From: Diospyros lotus
Lineage: Eukaryota; Streptophyta; Magnoliopsida; Ericales; Ebenaceae
DNA: 64,000 nucleotides
Direction of reading: 5' to 3'
Assembly: GCF_014633365.1 (NCBI RefSeq)
Contig: NC_068352.1
Coordinates: forward strand, 27,065,310-27,129,309
A program made the translations under genes and the position numbers. The first letter of the stretch is position 1; each line of letters begins with the position of its first letter. The notes beneath the pieces were generated by a model, which had not been told where the DNA came from, searched no databases, and saw nothing but the letters and a program-made list of their open reading frames with translations. Of this stretch, positions 55,560 to 64,000 are shown piece by piece.

Positions 55560-55760
55560 CTACTTGTCCTCAAGTAAGTCAAAGTAGCCCGACTGCCTGG
55601 GGAAACTGCTTTAGGAAATCAGGCAAGTACTCCCATGTATTGTTCTTCGGATGGAGGTTGGACTAGCGCACTAACACTTGTGTGATTGATGCCTTTTGTT
55701 TGTGGATAACTCTTCTTCCAACAATAGCTATAGGTTCTGTCACTTGTTGGCTATTCTAGG
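55560..55760 (-). pseudogene. Chromodomain of the gypsy element
   Basis: Minus-strand reading EPIAIVGRRVIHKQKASITQ, then VLVR-stop-SNLHPKNNTWEYL and FLKQFP. The stop (TAG) stands where the conserved Trp of 'VRW' is expected. Chromodomains guide integration to particular chromatin. It lies right at the C-terminus, before the polypurine tract. Confidence 0.85.
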
Positions 55761-55799
55761 CTGCTGGAGGTAGGGTGGTTCTCACTGGGTTGGTGCCAA

Positions 55800-56880
55800 G
55801 AGATGGTTTAAGGAGGGACACATGGAATACGGGATGGATGGAGGATCCCTCTGGAAGCTATAACCTGTAGGCAGCCTTTCCCACCTGCTTAATCACTTCA
55901 TAGGGATCATAGAACTTTGGACTGAGCTTGTTTACCTTGTGGGGCGATATGCTCTTTAACTGTGCTTGCCTTAACTTCAAGTACACTTTGTCCCCAATAG
56001 AGAAAATCCTCTCACTCCTCTTCTTATCAGCGAACTGTTTCATCCGGTTCTGTGCACTAGCTAACACCTTCTTTAGAGTGTGCACCATTTGCTGCCACTG
56101 GACCAAATAGTCATCCATTGTGGCCCCCACCCAGTGGTAAAATAGGGGGTTGGTACCCAAAAATTGCTTCGAATGGTGTCATTTTTAGGGAGGAATGATA
56201 ACTGGTGTTGTACCACCATTGTGCTAGAGGGAGCCATTTATGCCACCCGGTCGGGTACATTAAGCACACACACCTGAGATAGGTTTCTAAGCATTGGGTT
56301 ACTCGCTCTGTTTGCTCGCCGGTCTTTCGGTGATAGGAGGAAGACATATATAGTTGGGTCCCCAGGGACTTCATAAGCTCCTTCCACAACAAGCTTGTGA
56401 ATACCTTATCCCAGTCTGAGACAATCACTTGAGGCAACCCATGTAGCTTACCCACCTGATCTAGAAACACACTAGCCGTTTCTTATGCAGTAAAGGGGTG
56501 AGTTGGGCTCAAGAATAAGCGTACTTCGTGAATTTGTCAACCACAACTAACACACAATCCCTATCCTCTGACTTTGGCAGCCCTTCCACAAAGTCCATGT
56601 TGATGTTGGCCCACGCTTGATTTGGTTTAGGTTGGGGTTGTAGCAGCCCATGAGAGTGGATGTTTTCATGTTTGCATCTGTTGCAAATATCACATGCCTT
56701 CACATAATCTTTCACTACCTTCTTTAGCCTTGGCCAATAGAACAATTGTTTCACCTTGTTATAGGTATTTAGCTCCCCCGAATGCCCACCCACGGGAGAG
56801 TCATGTAGAGTCTTCAGCACTCTTCTCTTGAGGGATTCTTCCTCCCCAATCACCAATCTCTCTTTGTATCTTAACAACCC
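55800..56880 (-). pseudogene. Gypsy integrase
   Basis: Zinc-binding region HDSPVGGHSGELNTYNKVKQ, then YVKACDICNRCK (HHCC type, 56877-56690). The catalytic core has the first Asp in INMDFVEGLP, the second Asp in VIVSDWDKVFTSLLWKELM and Glu in the block after GEQTERVTQ. The C-terminal region (56160-55800) has GDKVYLKLRQAQLKS and PEVIKQVGKAAYRL-like motifs. Stops at 56509, 56111 and 55858 break the frame. Confidence 0.9.
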
Positions 56881-56925
56881 ATGTTTGAGAGTGAAGCCTG
56901 GTCTGCTATCGAGGTCAATAGTGAG

Positions 56926-58407
56926 CTACTCCATCAGCGTTTTAGTCCATTCCCCTTGACTATAACTGGAAGTTACTTCCAAAAACCAATCAAGTGTTAA
57001 GGTAGTGATAGCAGTTGTTCCCCCATCCTCCAAGCACCAGGACAAAGCATTTGTAGCCTTATTCTCATATCCCTTCCGGTATTGAATGACATAATCCAGT
57101 CCCATTAATTTTGACATACCCTTTCTCTGGAGGTGGGTATGGAGTTTCTGTTGCAACAAAAACTTGATACTCTCGTGATCTGTCCTTATGATGAATTGGC
57201 CCCTTTCTAGGTAATGCCTCCACTTCTCTATTGCTATTAAGACAACTAGGAGCTCCTTGTCATATACACTTAGACCCAAATGTTTAGGGGCTAAGGCCTG
57301 GCTGATGAAATCCTAGGGTCTACCCCCCTGCATTAAAATTGCTCCCACTCCAAAATCACTTGCATCCATCTCCAATACAAACCGCTGACCGAAGTCAAGG
57401 AGACTTAGTGTGGGTACCTCACTCATGGCTATTTTCAACTTCCCAAAGGCTTCTTCAGCTTTACCATTCCAATGAAATCCATCTTTCTTTAACAAATCTG
57501 TCAATGGCTTACTAATGATGCCAGTCCTTCACAAATTGCCCATAGTACCCAGTAAGGCCCAAAAATCCCCTTAGGGCTTTCACATTGGCAAGTCTTGGCC
57601 AAGTAGTCATGGCTTCTACTTTTTTGGGGTTTATATTTACACATGCACCAGAAATAATGTGACCAAGATACTCTACTTGAGGCTGTGTGAATGCACATTT
57701 AGACTTCTTAATGTACAACTTATTGAACTTGAGGACTTGTAGAGTGGTCCTTAAGTGTCCAATGTGTTGGGACAAGGTAGGGCTGTACACAAGAATGTCA
57801 TCAAAGAAACCAAAATGAATTGGCGGAGGTAAGGCTCAAATATTTGGTTCATAAGGGCTTGAAAGGTTGTGGGTGCATTGGTTAATCCGAAAGGCATTAC
57901 CAAGAATTCGTAATGCCCTTGATGGGTTCTAAATGCGGTTTTATGGATGTCATCAAGGTACATACGAATCTGGTGATATCTGGATCTGAGGTCAAGCTTA
58001 GAAAAAACCTTGGCTTCATGTAATTCATCCAATAAATATTGAATAATTGGTATAGGGAATTTGTTCTTGATGGTAAGGGAATTGAATTGGTAGTAATCAA
58101 CGCAAAATTGCCAATTGCCATCTTTCTTTTTAACTAGGAGCAAGGGTGAGGCATAGGGGCTAGTACTTGGCCGAATGGTAGAGGAGTGTAACATTTCTTT
58201 AACCATTCGTTCGATTTTCGCTTTCTGTTTTGGGGGGTATTTATAAGAACGGAGGTTGACTGGCTCAACATTGGGTTTCAAATTGATGGTGTGGTCTATA
58301 GGTCTCGGGGGTGGTAGAGCCTTAGGTTCCTCAAACAAGTCCCCAAACTCATTTAAGAGTAAATTAAGAGAGTTTATTTGAGTTACCTCCAAAAGAGTGT
58401 GCTGCAT
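56926..58407 (-). pseudogene. Gypsy reverse transcriptase and RNase H
   Basis: Reverse transcriptase motifs on the minus strand: [49 protein letters not shown] and [20 protein letters not shown]. The catalytic box reads [12 protein letters not shown] near 57810 in a different frame, so a frame shift lies at about 57800. RNase H follows: LEMDASDFGVGAILMQ (57400), then YDKELLVVLIAIEKWRHYL and TDHESIKFLLQQKL (57279-57130). Confidence 0.9.
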
Positions 58408-58639
58408 CCATGGAATTAAGCAATAACGATTCTCCTCTTTCTATGTCTCCTTCCAATTCCAAGGCATGTATGGAGAAAAAGTTGTGCCACCTGCGTCTAT
58501 TTGTTCTTAAGTAGCTTATGCAACCTCTTGCCTATAATCATCTTACAGGTCCTTGTCTCCATATTGCTTGTAAGAGTCATTTTCTTTCCCCCCTTATTGA
58601 ATGTAACTTCCATCTTATTCAAATCAAAACAGATGGGAT

Positions 58640-59135
58640 TGACTTCCCTCATCCAATCAACCTCTAAGACCTGTCACATCCTCCCAATTTAAGAAGGCGT
58701 AAATCAGCCTCAAATTCTTCCCCCTGCATCTGCCAACAAAAGTCTACACACGTTGATTTGCACAACACATTTTGCCCATTAGCCACGGTGATCGATAGGT
58801 GATGAGTCCCTATGAGGCTGCACTTTAGCTTCTTGGCTGTTCTCTCATCCAAGAAGCTATGGGTGCTTCCGCTGTCAATGAGGATCATTAGACTATTTCC
58901 CCCTTCCGCCTTAATGATCTTATTGGTGGTCACTCCCCTTAGAGCATGCAGGGAGATCTCCACCTTTTCCTCTACTCCTTCCCCTTGATTGCCTTCCTTC
59001 TTTTCCTCCTCGACGTCTTTTTTCAGTGCCATCCAACAACAACAGTTGTCGTTTACAATGATGGCTAGGTGTATACTTATCCCCGCATCTGAAGCAAAGT
59101 TCGGCCAACCTCCTCTGTTCTCTCAAATTTCCCAT
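58640..59135 (-). pseudogene. Gypsy zinc knuckle and protease
   Basis: Zinc knuckle LCFRCGDKYTPSHHCKRQLL at about 59105-59050 (C-x2-C-x6-H-x1-C spacing). The protease active site LMILIDSGSTHSFLDERTAK (DSGS) is at about 58890. The two are in different frames, so a frame shift lies near 59030. Confidence 0.88.
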
Positions 59136-59279
59136 GATTGGGAAGGGGTTGGAAGAGCCAACCCCTTACTGCTCTATCACCATGTGCCTCCCTCACTTTG
59201 TCGTTGGGACACCACCTGCCACCCCTTGTTCACCCCTTATGCTTCTTTTCCAGCACTTCCATTGTCATTTCCTGCAACC

Positions 59280-59850
59280 TAGCACACTTAGTGGCCTGTT
59301 GAACTATCGTTGGTCGGAACATTTAACGGTGGGACGGACCTCTTCGTTCGAGCCATTAATGAAGCTTGACACAAAGTACCCCTCGGTGAGAGTGGGATTT
59401 GAGATCAGCATGAGGGCCTTCAACTCCTCAACTCTCTACTGATAAGCTTGTGCGGTACCCCCTTGCCGAAGCTTATTGAATTCCTTCACGACGTTCGGCA
59501 TCCCCTTCTCCCCAAATCTTCTATACAAACCTTCCACGAACTCCTCCCACGTGCACTCCTCCTTCACGGCCCTCCAACCCTGGTACCATGCATTGCCCAC
59601 GTCGTTCATGTAGGCCGTTGCCATTGACATCCTTTGTTGTTCAGCCACATTGTAAAGGTTGAATACCCTCTCATAGCGCCTCACCCACCACCTGGGATTA
59701 TGGCCATCGAATAGAGGGATCTCCATCTTAGGCATCAACGAACTGATTGGATTCAATCTGATTGCGATGCCTTGCCTCACCCCCACATTCTCTTCCATCA
59801 CCGGCTGCTCCGTCTCCAGATTCGCCAATCCCTTCGATCTAAGATTTCCT
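59280..59850 (-). pseudogene. Gypsy gag
   Basis: Open from 59828 to 59436: MPKMEIPLFDGHNPRWWVRR, then ATAYMNDVGNAWYQGW, FVEGLYRRFGEKGMPNVVKE and FNKLRQGGTAQAYQ. A stop then interrupts SREL-type text, and ISNPTLTEGYFVSSFINGS continues to about 59330. It is the same gag family as the two gag-only elements in this window. Confidence 0.88.
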
Positions 59851-60180
59851 CCCTAGCTCTTTAGAATTGGCTTAGATCATTCCCTAGGAGGAAACTCAGG
59901 TGAGATTCTTACTTGAGTTTGGCCTGAAAGCATCAGCATGAACTGATGCATGTGATCCCTGAGAGCTTGACCCTACTCTCTCATTCGGTCCTCCAATCGA
60001 GTGGCCTGCGTTCTACTTTAGTCACCACCTCATCGATCCTCCTTTCCACTCCACTGGATTCTCAAACATCTCCATGCGATTCTGCACCTCAAGACACCAT
60101 GGACATAACTCGCTGGAGTTGTCTCTCCATTTGCTTCATCCTCTTTCCGTCAACCATGGCCCAATCCAATCGCCCAAAAA

Positions 60181-60195
60181 CTTGGTCTAATACCA
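60181..60195 (-). other. Primer-binding site, gypsy element
   Basis: Minus strand TGGTATTAGACCAAG, an initiator-methionine-like site three bases from the 5' LTR. Confidence 0.75.
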
Positions 60196-60198
60196 AAT

Positions 60199-61685
60199 TG
60201 TCAGAACTCAATTCTGACAAAGGAAATTCTCTCGCAATTTAGTGGGAACTGCGAGAGAATGGAGGACTCAAATGAGAGAATGGAAGAATAGAGGGAGATA
60301 ATTAAGAGAGAGAGAGGGGTTGAGAGAAGTTTGGAGGGAAAATAGAATTAATGTTTTTCCATTCATACCTCATTTTGGTCGCAGGACTTGGTTTATATAC
60401 CAAGCCTTAATGCCACATTTGAATTACAATCACAATTTGATTTATTCTCTAACTACCTTTTTTTTTTTTTCATCAAATCGGTAAATATGTATAAATGATC
60501 AAAATATACATACAATCATTGGGCATACCCAGGAACATGGATAAACATCCAAAGACTATAGGCCTAAAGCAAGGGCTTCAAAATGGATCAAAACATAAGG
60601 ATACATAGTAAATATTACTTTGTATACAAAGGTTTTAATCCTACGAATGAGACCCTGAATTGTAGGCTGGGCATTATCAAAAATTAAACAATTCCTTGCT
60701 GCCTAGATCTGATAGATTGAATTGTCAAATGCAATTTTCTTAGCCTTACTTAACCAAGAGGAACCCCTGGCTTCTTTCTTCAGCCACTTGAGAGCACTTA
60801 GGATCGAAGTCACGGCCCTGGAGATGCCAAACCACCCTCAAATATGTGCCCAAACTGCCGAGCTAACAGGGCAGAGGAAAAATAGGCGAGCCATTGATTC
60901 CTCAGCCTCATTGCACAAGGGACAAGTCCGATCAATGTCCAAAAATAGGAGTTTATCCCTTGTTAGAATGCTGGATCTAACGCACAGCCATAGCATGAAG
61001 GCATGCTTGGGAACAAGGCAAGGATGCCACACGGCCTTCACCCAAACTTTGGCTTGCCCCTTCGGACGAAAGAACTCATAGGCCACACGTACATCAAACA
61101 AAAGACCTTTGGTCTAGCTATCAAGCAGAACCATAATAGCCTCAATTGAGCCTTGCATCGAACAAATTGCATCTCTAATAAGCAACAACCTTTTCATCAA
61201 AGGGGAATCCTCATTTCGCACCTACCTCCGCAAGATGGAGACCGAAGGCAAGAACTCTTGGTGTATCCATTGAACCCATAGAGTGTCTTTCTTGCGGTGA
61301 ATATCCCATAGGGTCTTGACAAGAAGGCCAGAATTCCAACATTTTAGATTCTTTAGGCCAAGGCCACCCTCACATTTAGGTAGGTATACATCCTTCCAGG
61401 CAACCAGGGAGGGCTTTGAATTCCGTAAGAACCGCCTGCATAAGCTGTAGATCTGCTCAATAACAGTAGTTGGAATCGGGAGAATGGCTAGCCAAAAACA
61501 CACCACACCTTGCAGAACAGCCCGAATAAGCTCCAGCCTCCCCTCATATGAAAGGGAAGCAGCATTCCATGCTTTTATACGGTTCGATATCTTAGCAACA
61601 AGTGGATCTAACTACCTCCTGATCTTATTACAATAATACCCTCTTCTTCTCCCACCTTAATGTTCCTAACTACGAAACCTTGATA
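60199..61685 (-). repeat. 5' LTR, gypsy element, split by a LINE
   Basis: LTR sequence at 60199-60458 and 61607-61685, with the LINE in between. It ends CCTTGATA rather than CCATGACA. Confidence 0.85.
60458..61617 (-). mobile_element. 5'-truncated LINE (L1-type), 3' end of ORF2
   Basis: Flanked by the 11-bp duplication TCTAACTACCT (60448-60458, 61607-61617), with a 13-base T-run at 60458-60470 that is the poly(A) tail on the minus strand. Coding relics: 61506-61222 (RRFLRNSKPSLVAWKDVYLP; PKCEGGLGLKNLKCWN) and 61101-60838 (WVKAVWHPCLVPKHAFMLWL; CPLCNEAEESMARLFFLCPV), the reverse transcriptase C-terminus and zinc-binding domain of plant LINE ORF2. A stop at 61222 separates them. It is truncated at the 5' side, as usual for LINE insertions. 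Confidence 0.92.
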
Positions 61686-61907
61686 ATGTAATTCCCACCA
61701 TCTAGGCAGTATGAATGGTGCATTCCTGGCAGCTTGCCAGCAGGGGCACCACCAGTTGGTTGTTTGATTGGCATTGCTTCTCTCGTTGAGATGGGAGAAG
61801 CCATTTTAGAAATTTTAGACATTATGCGGGATTACAACAAAATAGTGAAGGGAAAACAGAGAGTAATTGTGGCAATGAAGGCTCACAACTAATAATTCGA
61901 GAGAATA
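61686..61907 (-). pseudogene. Copia 2 gag, N-terminal part
   Basis: Minus-strand reading MSKISKMASPISTREAMPIK at about 61829-61770 leads to HHSYCLDGGNY at the gypsy junction. The copia gag continues as WWSQLVRTFLKG at 55189, so the reading frame joins across the insertion. Confidence 0.75.
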
Positions 61908-61920
61908 GGCTTTGATACCA
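61908..61920 (-). other. Primer-binding site, copia 2
   Basis: Minus strand TGGTATCAAAGCC next to the 5' LTR. Confidence 0.8.
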
Positions 61921-62222
61921 TATAGAAAATAGATCAAAAGGTGTAGGAGGAACAATGAATTATATTTCTCTCGATACCTTTGAACTGAATATTACACTCC
62001 CTATTAATAGGGAAGAAGAATACAACATAGGAAAGATAAACAATGAGGAAAGATATGTTGTACACTATACGAAAAAATCAAAGATATAAAAACAAGAATA
62101 GGAAATATCTAAATTTGAATAACTTCTTTCTAAACACTAAAGATAGAATCTGTGCTAATTCAGGAAGATTAGGCCAAGAGATCATAATCCAATCTTCCCA
62201 TAATCTCGTGCATCAATCAACA
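61921..62222 (-). repeat. 5' LTR, copia 2
   Basis: 302 bp. The inner end reads TATAGAAAATAG where the partner has TGTTGAAAATAG. Confidence 0.88.
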
Positions 62223-64000
62223 CTATCTTCTATACATAATTAGATTGAATCTGATATGATTGACTCAATCATATACCTTCAAGTAAGAACAACCATCTGA
62301 ATTAAAAGCACAATATAGCCATATTTGTACTCCACAGAAGAGCCTAGAGAAGCTGCTGAAGAATGCTATAGATGAAGTTAACTAGATCTGTTCCAAGAAT
62401 CCCTCTAGCTAGTCAAATATGACAGCTTAATTCATTTTAAGTCAATTTAAATCATTATCCAATGCCTATATATTCCTATGGAAGTCAAATATGACAACTT
62501 TCAATAATGAAAACATGGTTAATTTTGTATAGTGTTCTTTTCTTTAATCATATAAATTTGGTATCATATTCTTAGTAGCTTTTTTAAGCTGCTTGGGTAG
62601 CATTTGATTGAATTGTTGCAACTTTTTTTTTTTATTCTTAGTAAACTTCCAATTGTCACAACTTTTGCAATAGTCAATTGCTGTTTGGATAATTGGGATG
62701 TCATGTTCCAAGAAACTCTTAAAAAGGAATGTCTAACAAATTGGGTTATACCTAACAAAAAAAAAAAAAAAAAAAATTGGGTTATGATAATTAATCATAT
62801 TCACGGATTCATCACATGATTCAGTATATTTTACATTTCAATATATATTTAATTGCAGTAATTACTTTCTATTATAGACATAATGCACTTGACCGTCAGT
62901 TAAAAAATTGGAAAGCTAGCAATTTTTTCTTTTTCACATTTTTTATCAAATCCTTTTCTAGCCATTGTTTTTTGTTGGATTCTACCCATTGTTTTCTTTG
63001 TTGGATTCTACCCATTGTTTTCTTTCAAACTTTCTAATTAAGTTGTCATTTACTCTGGAACACGTACCCTCCTTGCCTGTTTCTTATTCTAGAGAATTAT
63101 CTAAAGCTCTTCCGCACCATCAACCCCCATCGTCTCGTGCAAGATTCATTCTCAGTACCAAGAGCCAGAGGGATTCTCCGATCAGATCTAGTTGCCTTCT
63201 TCACCATACTGTTCTTCAAGAGCTTCTCTAGGTTCTTTTGGGGAGTACAAGTATGACTAAATAGTGTGCTTTTAGTTCAAATGGTTGTTCTTACTTCTTA
63301 GTACATATCTATTTGTTTCTCATGTAATTTGGGTGGAGGATAGAGGGAAACTTTTTTGTCAAAGGGCGACATAAATTACATATACATATGTGATGGTGAA
63401 AATATGATGGTTGTTGATAAGAGAATAGGTCGAGAGGGCAAGAGCTTCTCTCTCTAGGGTTTGGGGGTTTTCTTGGCTTCGCCGGCAGGTGGTGGTGTTG
63501 TCAGTACTATGCACTAATTGATCTTCTTTGGATCTTAAGCTCTTCTCCTCCAATCTTTCTTTCGGTCTCCCTTTTCCTCTTCCTCGTTTCTAGTCAATTT
63601 GCCCCCTTCTCCATGGATCTCCCCTCTTCCCCTCCTTTTGATTTGTTCATTTTGCCTCCTTTTGCCAAGGATCTATTTGATTTGCCCCTGTTCTGATTTC
63701 TTTGAGAAGGCTCCTCGGCTTCTTCGTGGTAGATCTCCTCCAAGCTTCCATTTGGAGAGAATTGATGGGGGTTTTGCTGCGTTAGGGTGAAACATTTTGT
63801 CTTTTTTTTTTCTGCATCTTTTCCTCAACTATGTATCCTTCATTTTCCTAAATATGAACACATAAGGTCCTTGCCTTGTTAACCCTGCATCTTGTCTGAT
63901 TAGAAATAACCTTTCCTTAGTCAAAATCTTCTTGTAATAATTCTCATGCTATTTCCATTTTTGTTGGCACCCTAGTATCTCATAGATGCGACAAGCATGT
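62223..64000 (+). repeat. Upstream flank of a further HD-ZIP IV unit (E)
   Basis: Same block order as 2868-5865 and 19687-21150. The last bases (63880-64000, 'catcttgtctgattagaaat') match the stretch just before the zipper relic of copy B (5760-5870), so another HD-ZIP IV copy probably starts just past the window. No TIR element is present at the site equivalent to 3357-4843. Confidence 0.65.

Larger units (their letters stand above)
55190..61685 (-). mobile_element. Ty3/gypsy chromovirus (Reina-like), inserted in the copia 2 gag
   Basis: LTRs are 55190-55538 (349 bp) and 60199-61685 (the second split by a LINE). PBS on the minus strand at 60181-60195 (TGGTATTAGACCAAG); polypurine tract on the minus strand just right of 55538. 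Domain order on the minus strand is gag, protease, reverse transcriptase, RNase H, integrase, chromodomain. About 5.3 kb without the LINE, with about 350-bp LTRs and a chromodomain, fits the Reina lineage. The target duplication is not clear. Stops in most domains make it inactive. Confidence 0.9.
51911..62222 (-). mobile_element. Ty1/copia element (Tork-like), interrupted by a gypsy element
   Basis: LTRs at 51911-52212 and about 61921-62222 (ending AATCAACA on the plus strand) share the long block 'ttgaactgaatattacactc'. PBS on the minus strand is 61908-61920 (TGGTATCAAAGCC). Flanks CTATT (51906-51910) and CTATC (62223-62227) are a near-perfect target duplication. Domains on the minus strand: gag, zinc knuckle, protease, reverse transcriptase, RNase H; the integrase core is absent. 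Without the nested gypsy element the length is about 3.8 kb. It is inactive, with many stops. Confidence 0.9.

Noticed and set aside
55185..61690. Clean 5-bp target duplication for the gypsy element
   Set aside because: Flanks CAAAT and ATGTA do not match; the insertion is supported instead by LTRs, PBS and the interrupted gag.

Overview
The window is nuclear DNA of a flowering plant, most likely a eudicot. It has spliced HD-ZIP class IV exons with GT-AG introns, an AT-rich background, and nested Ty1/copia, Ty3/gypsy, LINE and MITE insertions. No rRNA, true tRNA gene, CRISPR or bacterial operon structure was seen. All family names come from reading motifs; no search was run.

Host layer. The host signal is a set of duplicated pieces of one HD-ZIP IV (homeodomain-leucine zipper, START) gene. 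Copy B (6132-8822, +) gives an uninterrupted 505-codon reading across seven exons, but has no homeodomain in the window. Copies A0 (240-500, -), A (1150-2110, -), C (13480-14340, -) and D (21150-23355 plus 41556-42210, +) are broken relics. A/B and C/D are each head-to-head pairs, and the shared flanks suggest that an A-B block was duplicated as C-D. The flank of a further copy (E) runs off the right end (62223-64000). Around 10.3-13.4 kb there is only a possible promoter/5' UTR, a possible terminal exon and a possible solo LTR.

Mobile layer, left to right: a 1.49-kb terminal-inverted-repeat element in the B unit (3357-4843); a tiny foldback flanked by an 8-bp repeat (10022-10088); a non-autonomous LTR retroelement (15082-18837, minus, TSD GAATG) carrying part of a cellular Mei2-like RNA-binding protein gene; and an 18.2-kb insertion in an intron of copy D (23356-41555). 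That insertion is a gag-only LTR element, itself filled by an LTR fragment and a tandem array of a non-autonomous gag-protease element (three LTRs, 5941-bp period, almost identical copies). Next come a Tourist-like MITE (42694-43492, TSD TTA) and a solo LTR split by two later insertions (43599-51832, TSD CAACT): a gag-only element (43975-46258, TSD ATATA) and a copia element (46985-51092, TSD TGTTT). Last is a minus-strand Tork-like copia element (51911-62222), interrupted by a chromodomain Ty3/gypsy element (55190-61685) whose LTR holds a 5'-truncated LINE (60458-61617).

The most notable items are the gag-protease array with four 62-bp palindromic repeats in each LTR, the Mei2-like gene capture, two gag-only LTR elements, and the intact START-only HD-ZIP IV-derived reading frame.
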